From Gordonia amicalis NBRC 100051 = JCM 11271 (GTDB taxonomy: Bacteria > Actinomycetota > Actinomycetes > Mycobacteriales > Mycobacteriaceae): a DNA stretch of 64,000 nucleotides. The stretch is taken from the NCBI RefSeq assembly GCF_000332995.1, contig NZ_BANS01000009.1, positions 1-64,000 on the forward strand, written 5' to 3'. Below the pieces are notes generated by a model, which worked only from the letters and a program-made list of their open reading frames with translations, did not search any database and was not told where the DNA came from. Below are positions 17,557 to 26,644 of the stretch, in pieces; the stretch's first letter is position 1; each line of letters starts with the position of its first letter. The translations under genes were made by a program, and so were the position numbers.

Positions 17557-18884
17557 AGGTCACGCTAATGGGCACGGGCGCCGCCGACGGTTGGCCGAAT
17601 GCGTTCTGCCACTGCGTCTCCTGTGATGATGCGCGCCGTCTCCGCGACTTCCGTGCCCAGACCGCGGCACTCGTCGACGACGTGCTGATGCTCGACTTCG
17701 GGCCGGACGCGCCCGGCGCGGCGGTCCGCCACGGATGTTCGCTCGCCGGGGTGCGACATGTCCTGGTCACTCATGCACATGCCGATCACCTTGCGCCGCA
17801 ATCATTGTTGTTCCGGTCATGGGTCGAGCGCTCCGGCGATCTGGAGGTCATCGGGCCGGCTGATGCCCTCGACTCCTGTCGAGCGTGGGTGGGTCCCGGC
17901 GACCCGGTGCGGTTCACTCCCGTCGTCGCCGGTGATCAGGTGCGGGTCGGGGAGTATGACGTGCGAGTGCTTCCCGCACGCCACAAGGTCTTTCGCGACG
18001 GTGATGCGGTCCTCTACGACGTCACCGGCCCCGACGGCACGCGGTTGCTCTGGGCGAGTGACACCGGCGTCTGGCCGGGTGAGTGGTTCGGGGCGGTCGC
18101 GGGCGTCGCATTCGACGCGGTCTTCCTCGAGGAGACCTTCGGCGATCGCGAGGACCTCTCCGACGGTCATCTGGGGTTGACCGGTTTCGCGACGATGGTC
18201 GAGGCCATGCGGAAGGTCGGTGCCGTCGTCGACTCCACCGACGTCGTGGCAGTTCACCTGGGACACCACAATCCGCCGGTCGGCACGCTGCGCGAGCGGC
18301 TTCGAGGTCTGGGTGCGCGCGCGGGACGAGACGGGGAGGTGCTCGACATGGGTGGACCGGTGCGGCGTCGGGTCTTCGTCACCGGCGGAGCGAGGTCGGG
18401 GAAGTCTCGGTACGCCGAAGGCCTGCTGGCCGGCGTCGACGACGTCGTCTATGTCGCTGCGGGCGGTCCGCGCACCGGCGATCCCGAATGGGAGCGCCGT
18501 GTCGAAAGCCACCGCCGGCGCCGGCCGGCGTCGTGGACGACGGTCGAGGACACCGACGTCGCCGGTGTCCTGCGGTCGGCGGCTCAGCCGGTCCTCGTCG
18601 ACTGCCTCGGTACCTGGCTGACCGCCCGGATCGATCACCACAATGCCTGGGAGAAGGGCGATCTGGACACCATGCGAGCCGATGTCGACGATCTCCTGGA
18701 CGCTTGGCGGACCTGTGCGGTCCCGGTCGTCGCGGTCAGCAACGAGGTCGGCAGCGGTGTCGTCCCGGCCACCGCGTCGGGCCGGTTGTTCCGCGACGAG
18801 CTCGGCCGTCTGAACGCCGGAATCGCCGACCTCGCCGACGAGGTGGTTCTCATGGTCGCCGGGCAGCCGGTCACCATCCGCTGA
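17553..18884 (+). CDS. Metallo-beta-lactamase-fold / CobU (adenosylcobinamide kinase-guanylyltransferase) fusion
   Basis: 443 residues in two parts. Residues 1 to about 265 are an MBL-fold hydrolase resembling the PhnP/cyclic phosphodiesterase branch: MGTGAADGWPNAFCHC, metal ligands in THAHADH near residues 73-79, DTG in LLWASDTG, and VVAVHLGHHN. Residues from about 272 are CobU: P-loop GGARSGKS, the ESHRRRRP segment with the guanylylated-His position, and VDCLGTWLT. CobU phosphorylates and guanylylates cobinamide in B12 assembly or salvage. The same fusion is known in streptomycetes. Coupling to an ABC importer points to corrinoid salvage; the MBL half's substrate is unknown. Confidence 0.85.
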   Translation: MKVTLMGTGAADGWPNAFCHCVSCDDARRLRDFRAQTAALVDDVLMLDFGPDAPGAAVRHGCSLAGVRHVLVTHAHADHLAPQSLLFRSWVERSGDLEVIGPADALDSCRAWVGPGDPVRFTPVVAGDQVRVGEYDVRVLPARHKVFRDGDAVLYDVTGPDGTRLLWASDTGVWPGEWFGAVAGVAFDAVFLEETFGDREDLSDGHLGLTGFATMVEAMRKVGAVVDSTDVVAVHLGHHNPPVGTLRERLRGLGARAGRDGEVLDMGGPVRRRVFVTGGARSGKSRYAEGLLAGVDDVVYVAAGGPRTGDPEWERRVESHRRRRPASWTTVEDTDVAGVLRSAAQPVLVDCLGTWLTARIDHHNAWEKGDLDTMRADVDDLLDAWRTCAVPVVAVSNEVGSGVVPATASGRLFRDELGRLNAGIADLADEVVLMVAGQPVTIR

Positions 18885-18924
18885 ACCGCCCGCAGCATCG
18901 CCACTTCCGGGATGGGGTGACGGC

Positions 18925-19999
18925 TCAGTTCAGCCAGTCGTTGCCGCCGAGACCCAGCTGCCGGACGTCGAGGGTGGGGGTGATCCCCGACGCGGGGACG
19001 AGATCATGTGCCTCGAGGACCGACCGCAAGGTCTCGGCCGCGTCGATGTTGAGCGGACTCGACACCCACATCGCATAGGGAAGGTTCACAAAGCGGTTCT
19101 CGCGCACGGCCTTCAGGTTGCGGCCGGCCGGATTCGTGCGCAGCGCCTCGATCTTCGGCTCGACGGACTGGCCGGGATAGTCGACGAAGACGATCAGATC
19201 GGGGTCGGCCGTGGTGATCCGCTCCCAGCTGACCGCGGTCCAGGTGTCCTGGACGTCCTCGGTGGCGTTCCGCGCGCCCGCGGCGTCGATGATGCCCTGC
19301 GGTCCGCCGAAAGCGCCCGACGAGAAGATGGTGTCGGAGACGCTGTCGAAGACGAAGACCGTCGGCTTCTCCGTCGGTTGCGGTGCGCTGCGGAGGCTTT
19401 CGAGGCGGTCGGCGATCTCGTCGGCCGCCTTCGCCCCTTGCTCGGGATTGCCGGTGATGGTGCCGATGTTGCGCAGGTCGGTGTCGAGCGCGACCCATGG
19501 ATCCATCGTGCCCCGCGGTGCCTGACCGTCGGCCTGACGGCATGCCTCCGAGAGCTGGTACACGTCGATGCCGTGCGAGGCCAGGATCTCCGGGGTGATC
19601 CCCCGGGACTCACTCATGCCGTAGTTGTATCCGGCGTACAGGACCTCAGGTTTGGCCCCCGACGATGTTCTCGAGCGTGGGCGGTTCGGTGGCTACCTCG
19701 TCGAGCGTGTCGACCTGCGGGCCGTATTCGAGTCGGAGAACGTCCTTGTCGCGCGCGAGCGCGCTGACGGCGACCATCTTGTCGCGTGCGCCGGCCGCCA
19801 GCGCGATCGCGATCATCCCGCCGTCGTTGGCGAACAGCCGATCGAGAGGCTGGTCGAAAGTGACCTCGGCGCCGCAGTTGGTGACGGTCACGGTGTCGGA
19901 TGCGGTGGCGTCGGACTCGGTGCCGCAGCCTGCGGCCACCCCTAGGAGAACGGTTACGGCGGCGAGTGTGGGTGCGACTCGGGTGATGGTGCGGTTCAT
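18925..19999 (-). pseudogene. ABC substrate-binding lipoprotein (BtuF-like) with a single-base frameshift
   Basis: Starts at 19999 (atga overlap with the ATPase gene) as MNRTITRVAP with a lipobox in VLLGVAAGC. The frame is open to TLENIVG, then hits a stop; a one-base shift at the run of five Cs (top strand 19656-19660) restores AKPEVLYAGYNYGMSES and the rest of the protein to WLN at 18925, about 357 residues. The C-terminal half includes DPWVALDTDLRNIG and ADPDLIVFVDYPG. Removing one G on the coding strand gives a perfect fit, so either a homopolymer sequencing error or a recent inactivation. It belongs to the riboswitch-controlled corrinoid transporter operon. Confidence 0.8.
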
Positions 20000-20820
20000 C
20001 GGTTTTCCTTGCTGGTGTGGGCCTGCTGCGCAGTGATGGGAGAGTTCAACAGGAGATGCGGGAGACCGGTCTCGGGGTGCGACACGACGGTGCCGGACAC
20101 ATCGAAGACCGAGGTAAGCAGATCGGGTGTCAACACCTCGACCGGCGGGCCGTGCGCGGTGATGCCGCCGTCGAAAACGACAGCGACGGAGTCGAAATGG
20201 CGGAGGACGAGGTCCAGGTCGTGCATGGCGGCGATGACCGTGGCGTCGAGGTCGTCGAGGATCTGCATCAACCGCAGCCGCCAGGCCGCGTCGAGATGGT
20301 TCGTCGGCTCGTCGAGAACGACGATCGGCGTCTGCTGGGCGATCGCGCGGGCGAGCACGACTCGATGCCGTTCGCCGCCCGACAGATGCATACACGACCG
20401 GCGTTCCCAACCGCCCAGTCCCACCTGCTCCAAAGCGGACCGGATGATCTCGTGGTCGTCGGAATTGCCTGTGGACCAGGCAGACCGGTACGGCGTGCGT
20501 CCGAGGCCGACCGCTTCGGCGACCGTGAGTTCGGACGACGGATGTTCATCCTGACCGACGACCGCGATCGACAGCGCACGACGCCGCGCGGGAAGACGAT
20601 CGAGATCGTCGCCGGCCAACCGGATACGCCCGGTCGCCGGTCTCTCGAGACCGCACAGGGTCCGGAGCAACGTGCTCTTCCCCGCCCCGTTCGGGCCGAC
20701 GATGGCGAGGCGGGTTCCGGCCGGGACGTCGAGGTCCACCTCGCGCAGGATCGTGCGGCCCCCACGACGACAGCTGACGGCGCTCGCGCACAGGGTCATC
20801 GAACGTGTGCCGGAGCTCAT
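19996..20820 (-). CDS. ABC transporter ATP-binding protein, BtuD/FecE type
   Basis: 274 residues beginning at the ATG at 20820, whose first base is shared with the permease stop codon. Walker A GPNGAGKST, signature LSGGERHR, Walker B IVVLDEPTNHLD and switch segment AAMHDLDL are all present. The product should energise the permease encoded just upstream; the whole operon lies behind a cobalamin riboswitch, so the substrate is most likely vitamin B12 or a precursor. Confidence 0.9.
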   Translation of the reverse strand: MSSGTRSMTLCASAVSCRRGGRTILREVDLDVPAGTRLAIVGPNGAGKSTLLRTLCGLERPATGRIRLAGDDLDRLPARRRALSIAVVGQDEHPSSELTVAEAVGLGRTPYRSAWSTGNSDDHEIIRSALEQVGLGGWERRSCMHLSGGERHRVVLARAIAQQTPIVVLDEPTNHLDAAWRLRLMQILDDLDATVIAAMHDLDLVLRHFDSVAVVFDGGITAHGPPVEVLTPDLLTSVFDVSGTVVSHPETGLPHLLLNSPITAQQAHTSKENR

Positions 20821-21872
20821 CAGGACCCGCCGCCGAACACGTACTGGCGTCGTCCCATCAAGAACAGGAAGATGGGTGCGCCGATCAGTCCGGTCACGAT
20901 GCCCAGCGGCATCTCGCGTGGTGAGGCCGCCACTCGTGAGATGACATCGACCCACACGAGGAACAGGGCACCGCCGCAGACCGCGACGGGGATCATCGCC
21001 CGGTGCGTCGCGCCGACCAGCAGGCGAGCGGCGTGGGGGACGATCAATCCCACGAATCCGATTCCGCCCGCGACCGCGACCAGGACTCCGACGAGAATGC
21101 CCTGGACCGCGAACAACGCGTTCCGCATGGCACGCACGGGAACCCCGAGGGACGTCGCGGTGGCCGTGCCGGCCGCGTAGGCGTCGAGCCAGGAGTGGAT
21201 CGCCAGCATCGCGAACACCGTGAGGGCGACGACGACGCCGGCGATCTGGACTTTCGCCCAGGTCGCGCCGGCGACGCTGCCCAGCATCCAGAACATCACG
21301 TTGTCGGCGGCATGCGGGTCCGCGGACGTGAACACCAGCAACGAGGACAGCGCCATGAACGCCGACGACAGCACCACCCCGGAGAGGATCAGGCGCAAGG
21401 CGGTCAGTCCGCCCTGCGCCCGGGCCACCGCGTACACGGTGACCGACGCCACGAGTGCGCCGACCAGGGCGCCGCCGGACAACGCCCAGACGCCGAGGGC
21501 GGCAAACGAACCGAGCGTGATGACGGCCGTGGCGCCGACCGCGGCTCCGGCGGACACGCCCAGAAGGTACGGCTCGGCGAGCGGATTGCGGACAAGGGCC
21601 TGCATGACTGCACCGGCGAGGGCCAGACCGGCGCCGACGATCGCCGCGAGAACCGAACGCGGCAAACGTAGATCCCAGACGATGACGGAGTGCGCGGCGT
21701 CGAGCTCGTCACCCCGGAGACGCCCGGCGACGGTACGCCAGACATCACCGATGGGTATGGTCTCGGCGCCGAAAGCGGTGGCGACAGTAATGCTCACCAG
21801 GGTGAGAACGAGAAGGATCAGGGCAAGAGGCATCGACGGAAGTCGCCCTACCGACGTGTCGGTGGCGATCAT
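20820..21872 (-). CDS. FecCD/BtuC-family ABC permease
   Basis: About 350 residues from an ATG at 21872 (an internal ATG at 21833 is an alternative; neither has a strong ribosome binding site). Landmarks: LRLPRSVLAAIVGAGLALAG, QALVRNPLAEPYLLGVSAGA and GGIGFVGLIVPHAARLL, with PLGIVTGLIGAPIFLFLMG near the end. About ten transmembrane helices. It is the first gene of the minus-strand operon and its start lies about 80 bp after the riboswitch aptamer, a normal distance for B12-controlled expression. Confidence 0.9.
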   Translation of the reverse strand: MIATDTSVGRLPSMPLALILLVLTLVSITVATAFGAETIPIGDVWRTVAGRLRGDELDAAHSVIVWDLRLPRSVLAAIVGAGLALAGAVMQALVRNPLAEPYLLGVSAGAAVGATAVITLGSFAALGVWALSGGALVGALVASVTVYAVARAQGGLTALRLILSGVVLSSAFMALSSLLVFTSADPHAADNVMFWMLGSVAGATWAKVQIAGVVVALTVFAMLAIHSWLDAYAAGTATATSLGVPVRAMRNALFAVQGILVGVLVAVAGGIGFVGLIVPHAARLLVGATHRAMIPVAVCGGALFLVWVDVISRVAASPREMPLGIVTGLIGAPIFLFLMGRRQYVFGGGS

Positions 21873-21949
21873 CGTCGTGCCGTCAGGAGGACGGGGCACG
21901 GGTGGTACTGCCTTCGGTCTGGGCATCTGTGCGCGAGATACCGGGTGGA

Positions 21950-22115
21950 CTCGACGAGAACGGCAGGTATTCGGACTCGGGTTCGTCCGAACCCGACGCC
22001 TTCCCGGGTTGCCCCAGTGGCTTGATGTCGGGTCCGTCCCCCATACCGCTGCGCGCCAGTCCTGGATTCGCACCAGGTTCCCTGGCACCCGCTTGTGCAG
22101 GTGCGACCGATCTCT
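21950..22115 (-). ncRNA. Cobalamin riboswitch
   Basis: Read on the minus strand, the conserved order of the adenosylcobalamin aptamer is present: caagcgggtgccagggaacc, then ctggtgcgaatcca, gcgcgcagcggta, caagccactggggcaa, ccgggaaggcg, and finally the B12 box gagtccgaatacctgcc (21961-21980). Pairing segments gggttcg/cgaaccc near the 3' end form the P6-like hairpin before the box. It lies in the 5' leader of the BtuC-like permease, so high cobalamin should shut off the minus-strand transporter operon. Ends are approximate. Confidence 0.9.
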
Positions 22116-22247
22116 CCGGTGAGGTTAGCAATACGGACACCGAGGCCCCACCGTCGCGTAGCCGGGCGAGTGTTGCCCGGAGGTCGTAGGCTGGGGCCGG
22201 CAGAGCAACGACCACACGCGAATCGAACCGAGGCGGACGGTGATCCG

Positions 22248-23201
22248 ATGGACGGACGGCCCACGAAACTGGCCATCATCGGCGCGGGCGCGGTGGGCAC
22301 CGCGATCGCCTACTCAGCACTGATCCGGGGGGTCGCGCGGACCGTCGCCCTGCTGGACATCAAGGCGACGAAGGTCACCGCGGAAGTGCTCGACCTGTCG
22401 CACGGTCTCGAGTTCGTGCCCCGTGCCGACATCATCGGCTCCGACGACGTGTCGGTGTGCGCCGGCGCCGACGTCGTCGTGTTCACGGCCGGCGCCAAGC
22501 AGAAGCCGGGTCAGTCGCGTCTCGAATTGGCCGAGGCGACAATAGGTTTGACACGATCGATTCTGCCCGGTGTGCTCGAGGTCGCGCCGAATGCGATCTA
22601 CCTCATGGTGACCAACCCGGTCGACGTCGTCACCTACGCCGCCCAGCGGGTCACCGGCCTGCCGTCGAATCGGCTGTTCGGTTCCGGAACCGTTCTCGAC
22701 TCGTCGCGCTTGCGGTTCCTCATCGCGCAGCACTGCGGTGTGGCGGTCCAGAGTGTGCATTCCTATATCGTCGGCGAACACGGCGACAGCGAGATCCCGC
22801 TGTGGTCTTCGGCGACGATCGGCGGGGTGCCGCTGACATCCTGGAAGGCCTTGCCCGGCCGACCGGCCATGGACTCCGTTGCCCGCGAACGCATTCGGTC
22901 TGAGGTCGTGCACGCCGCCTACGCGATCATCGAAGGCAAGGGTGCGACCAACTACGCCATCGGCCTCGCCGCCACCCGGATCGTCGAAGCTGTGCTCGGC
23001 GACGAACACCGGGTGCTGCCCGTCTCGACGGTCGCCTCCGGGTTCCCCGGGCTCGAGGACGTATGTCTGTCCCTGCCGACGGTCGTCGACCGCGGTGGTG
23101 CGCAGACGCGACTCGAGGTGCCGCTGTCGCCGGACGAGGAGGCGGGTCTGCTCGCATCGGCCGAGACCCTGCGCGGGATGCAGGCGCGATTCGGGTTGTA
23201 G
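22248..23201 (+). CDS. ldh: L-lactate dehydrogenase
   Basis: 317 residues. The NAD-binding GAGAVGTAIAY motif, AGAKQKPGQSRLEL (the Gln in QKPG is the residue that favours lactate over malate), the VTNPVDVVTYAAQ loop, and the catalytic His in GEHGDSE near residue 180 identify an LDH of the LDH/MDH superfamily. It interconverts pyruvate and L-lactate with NADH. ATG at 22248; no strong ribosome binding site. It is divergent from the riboswitch operon. Confidence 0.9.
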   Translation: MDGRPTKLAIIGAGAVGTAIAYSALIRGVARTVALLDIKATKVTAEVLDLSHGLEFVPRADIIGSDDVSVCAGADVVVFTAGAKQKPGQSRLELAEATIGLTRSILPGVLEVAPNAIYLMVTNPVDVVTYAAQRVTGLPSNRLFGSGTVLDSSRLRFLIAQHCGVAVQSVHSYIVGEHGDSEIPLWSSATIGGVPLTSWKALPGRPAMDSVARERIRSEVVHAAYAIIEGKGATNYAIGLAATRIVEAVLGDEHRVLPVSTVASGFPGLEDVCLSLPTVVDRGGAQTRLEVPLSPDEEAGLLASAETLRGMQARFGL

Positions 23202-23338
23202 CGCGCTCCTTCGGTCCCGTGACGACCTTGCATGGCGCACTGTCCATCGGCCGGACCAATCCCGCGACACAACGCGGATACCGACGACGCTGCCGGGTTA
23301 GCTTTGCCTGGTCACATCGGTCTAGGGAGAGTTCGACG

Positions 23339-23611
23339 ATGAGTGCTTCGCGAAAGATGGTTCTGGGGTTCGTCGCTGCGGCGTCGATGGCAGTCGCGCC
23401 GCTGATGGTCGCGGCACCCGCGTCGGCCGCGACCGACTACGCCAACTGCACGGCACTCAACGCCGACTACCCGCACGGCGTCGGCGAGCCCGGTGCCGTC
23501 GATTCGACCTCCAGCACCCCGGTCACGAACTTCACCGTCGACCAGGCCCTCTACGACGCCAACGACGAGAGCGATCGCGACAAGGACGGCATCGCCTGCG
23601 AGAAGCAGTGA
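23339..23611 (+). CDS. Secreted excalibur calcium-binding domain protein
   Basis: 90 residues. A signal peptide (MSASRKMVLGF, hydrophobic core, AAPASAA cleavage region near residue 31) precedes an excalibur domain: YANCTALNADYPHGV and the C-terminal D-x-D-x-D-G loop in DRDKDGIACE, with two cysteines. The domain binds calcium and occurs in extracellular nucleases and small wall-associated proteins. No nuclease domain is present. ATG with an agggaga site. Confidence 0.88.
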   Translation: MSASRKMVLGFVAAASMAVAPLMVAAPASAATDYANCTALNADYPHGVGEPGAVDSTSSTPVTNFTVDQALYDANDESDRDKDGIACEKQ

Positions 23612-23772
23612 CCGCGATTCCACTCCGGTGACGTGTTCACCCCGCGTCGTGTTCGGCGAGACCCGCGCGACATCGCCCGCTGGTTGTCCGCGGGCGGAGC
23701 TCCCGACCCTGGCCTTTCCGGCCCGTCGGCGGCCCGATGGAACCGATCGGGCCGCTGGATAGTCTGAAATAC

Positions 23773-24603
23773 ATGCGCGACGACAAGCTGCTCACCCGGA
23801 TCTCCGCCCTCCTGCGACAGGCGGAGAACACCGACAACGAGCACGAAGCCGAGACGTTCATGCAGGCCGCACAGCGTCTGGCCACGGCGTCGTCGATCGA
23901 TCTCGCCGTGGCCCGCGCGCACGATCCGGCCGCCCGCAAGAAGGCCACCCCCATCTCGCGGCAGATCAAGATCGGCGAGCCGGGCAAGCGCGGCCTGCGC
24001 ACCTACGTGCAACTGTTCGTGGCCATCACCGCGGCCAACGACGTGACCGTCGACGTCGCGAGCAACTCGACCTTCGTCCTCGCCTACGGCTACGAGGCCG
24101 ACATCGACGCCTGCGAGGCGCTCTACACGTCGCTGATCATCCAGATGGTCGCCGCCAGCGACGCCTACCTGAGGTCGGGGGCGTACAAGGGCGAGACATT
24201 CGCGCGGGTCGTCACGAAGGGCAGCGGATGGCGTGCCCGCCGGGTGATCGAGGAGAAACCGCTGTCGCCCATCACGGCGCGACTCAACTTCCAATCGGCC
24301 TTCGCCGAACGCATCGGCAAGCGGCTCACCGAGGCGCGCGACGCCGCCCGCGAAGAAGCCCTCGCCGCCGAGCGGAGGTCCGGTGAGCCCGAACGTTCGA
24401 CGGCGCTGGCGTTGCTCAACAAGGAACTCGAGGTCACCGACTTCTACAAGACCGAGTCCACCGCACGCGGCACGTGGCGACCGTCGAGTGCATCGGCCGG
24501 CTACTCCGAGGCCGCACGGAAGGCGGGCGACCGCGCGGGGCGTCGGGCCAAGATCGGTGCCGACCGCGAATTCGGCGGTGCCCGAGGGGCTCTGGAGGCC
24601 TGA
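23773..24603 (+). CDS. DUF2786 domain protein
   Basis: 276 residues from an ATG at 23773. The N-terminus MRDDKLLTRISALLRQAE with NEHEAETFMQAAQRLA is the DUF2786 signature. The middle contains a YVQLFVAITAANDV segment and the C-terminal third is rich in charged helices. Proteins of this family are linked to phage or mobile regions in other bacteria, but no function is established. It is flanked by the excalibur gene and a LysR regulator and appears monocistronic. Confidence 0.8.
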   Translation: MRDDKLLTRISALLRQAENTDNEHEAETFMQAAQRLATASSIDLAVARAHDPAARKKATPISRQIKIGEPGKRGLRTYVQLFVAITAANDVTVDVASNSTFVLAYGYEADIDACEALYTSLIIQMVAASDAYLRSGAYKGETFARVVTKGSGWRARRVIEEKPLSPITARLNFQSAFAERIGKRLTEARDAAREEALAAERRSGEPERSTALALLNKELEVTDFYKTESTARGTWRPSSASAGYSEAARKAGDRAGRRAKIGADREFGGARGALEA

Positions 24604-24746
24604 CGGCGCTCGACCCCTCGCCGATCGAGGGTGCTGCGGCCAGGGATCCGTCCGACAGGTGGGCTTCGCCCGGAGTTCACCGCACGTTAGTCGGTGTCGA
24701 TAGCGTGATCACCTGACCGCATCACGGCTTGACCAAGGGGGAATCC

Positions 24747-25665
24747 GTGGAATTCAGGCACCTGGTTTCGTTCCTCGCGATTAGCCGAGGAACTCCACTT
24801 CGGCCGGGCCGCTGCCCGTCTCCACCTCACCCAGCCGTCATTGAGCGCCCAGCTCCAGAAACTGGAACGGTCGTTGGGCGTGCAGCTCGTGCAGCGCACC
24901 TCGCACGAGGTCAAACTCACCTCGGCCGGTGAGGCCTTCGAGTCCCACGCCCGGCTCATCGTCCTGCAGATGGAGAAAGCGGCCACCAGCGCCAAGTCCA
25001 CCGCCGAGGGGCTGTCCGGGTCGCTGAACGTCGGATACAACCTGCCGGCCGGACACCACGTCCTGCCGACGGTGATGACGCGGATGAGCAAGGACTATCC
25101 GGACATCTCGATCTCGCTGTGGGAGAAGCGGACCGGACCGCAACTGGCGGCACTGTCGGACGGCACGCTCGACGTCGCCCTGGCGTACGGGCGTCCGCAC
25201 ACCCGACAGTTCCGGTCGCGTCGGTTGCTCGCCGACATCCCCATCGTGGCGATCGTCGGCCGCGGCCATCGGTGGGCCGGGCGGTCCGGGGTGCGCTTCG
25301 CCGAACTCGCCGCCGAGCAGTGTTTGCTGTTCCAGCGCGAACAGACCCCCGCGATGTACGACTCGATCGTGAGGGCAGCGGCCGAGGCGGGTATCGAGAT
25401 AACCCTCGCCGGCACAGCGGACGATCCGGGCGCGGCTGCCTACATGGTGGCGGCCAAACCGTTGGTCGGTTTCGCGTCGCTGCCGCGTGCGGTGGCCGTG
25501 GGACGGGGTGTCCCGGGGCCGGGACCCGTCGCGGTGAAGCTGTTCGACCCGATCCCGGTCATCGACCTGTACGCCGTGTGGCGTGCCGACGACACCAGCC
25601 CGGTGGTCGCTCGCTTTCTCGACTGCCTGGGCGACGAGGCCGACTCCCGGCGTCTGGTCGGCTGA
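24747..25665 (+). pseudogene. LysR-family transcriptional regulator with a single-base frameshift in the DNA-binding domain
   Basis: A GTG at 24747 behind aagggggaa begins VEFRHLVSFLAI. One extra A at about 24783 throws the frame; removing it restores AEELHFGRAAARLHLTQPSL, the helix-turn-helix recognition region, followed by SAQLQKLERSLGVQLVQRT and the effector domain to 25665 (about 305 residues). The effector part includes LSGSLNVGYNLPAGHHVLP and ALAYGRPHTRQF. Without repair the DNA-binding domain is lost, so it is either inactive or a sequencing artefact. It converges on the ABC operon at 25730 and could regulate a neighbour. Confidence 0.82.
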
Positions 25666-25729
25666 CGCGGGCGACTCGCGTGCTCGTCGGGATGACGCGA
25701 ATGCGGGCACCTCGAGCAAGACCCGACGC

Positions 25730-26644
25730 CTACTTCAGTCCGGAGCGCACGAACGCGTTGACGACGTGGCGTTGCATGAGCAGGTACAGGACGAACACCG
25801 GGAGGCAGGTCATCCCGGCAAGGGCCATCATCGCGCCCCAGTTGGTGCCCTCGGCCGTCATGAAACTCCGCAGGCCGATCTGCACGACCGAACCCGCCCG
25901 CTGCAGGATCATCGCGAGCCAGAAGTACTCATTCCACGCATTGATGAACAGGAGGATTCCGAGCGCCGCCAGCGCCGGCCGCAGGTTGGGCACGACCACG
26001 GTCCACAGGATCGACCACGACCCCCGGCCGTCCAACTCGGCGGCCGTCACCAGCTCCTTGGGGAAGGACTCCAGGTGCTGGCGCAGCATGAGCACGGCGA
26101 GAGCCGAGCACATCGTCGGCATCACCACGCCGGCCAGCGTGTTGAGCAGACCGAGCTGCTGAAGCAGAACGTAGTTCGGCAGCATCGTGACCTGGAAGGG
26201 CACCAGCCAGGTGCCGACGAAACCGAGGTAGAGCAGTCCCTTGAAACGGAATTCGAAGACGGCGAATCCGTAGGCCGCGAGCAACGCGACGAGTAGTTGC
26301 GCGACCATCGAGCCGGTGGCGACCGCGCAGGTGTTGAGCAGCAGACGGACTACATCGGTCTGCGCCCCCGCGTCGGCGAAGTTCTGGAATGACAGCGGCC
26401 ACGGCAGCGGGGCCAGCGAGTACTGGTCCTCGGGTCGTCGCAGCGCGGTCGCGACCATCCAGTAGATCGGGAACCCGCAGGCCACCGCGATGGTGGCGAG
26501 GACGAGGTGACCGCGTATCCGTGCACCGCGGGTGACGCCGCGGGCGCGTGACTCGCGGGCGGGAACCGCACCCACCGCTGTCGCGGCGTCACGCGTGGTG
26601 GCGGCGCCGGTCAGGTCGTGGGTCCGCAGGTCACTTGTCGTCAT
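25730..26644 (-). CDS. Carbohydrate-type ABC permease, MalG/UgpE class
   Basis: 304 residues with six predicted transmembrane helices. The EAA cytoplasmic loop is ELVTAAELDGRGSWSILWTV, typical of CUT1 permeases; the C-terminus ends in QRHVVNAFVRSGLK. The ATG at 26644 overlaps the previous permease gene by 14 bp. It is the last gene of a minus-strand operon with a second permease, a binding protein, an ATPase and a phosphodiesterase. Confidence 0.9.
   Translation of the reverse strand: MTTSDLRTHDLTGAATTRDAATAVGAVPARESRARGVTRGARIRGHLVLATIAVACGFPIYWMVATALRRPEDQYSLAPLPWPLSFQNFADAGAQTDVVRLLLNTCAVATGSMVAQLLVALLAAYGFAVFEFRFKGLLYLGFVGTWLVPFQVTMLPNYVLLQQLGLLNTLAGVVMPTMCSALAVLMLRQHLESFPKELVTAAELDGRGSWSILWTVVVPNLRPALAALGILLFINAWNEYFWLAMILQRAGSVVQIGLRSFMTAEGTNWGAMMALAGMTCLPVFVLYLLMQRHVVNAFVRSGLK

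Noticed and set aside
21220-22122. 300-residue plus-strand frame over the permease and riboswitch
   Set aside because: It is antisense to a clear FecCD permease and runs through a structured B12 aptamer; its composition is Ala/Thr/Arg rich with no domain.
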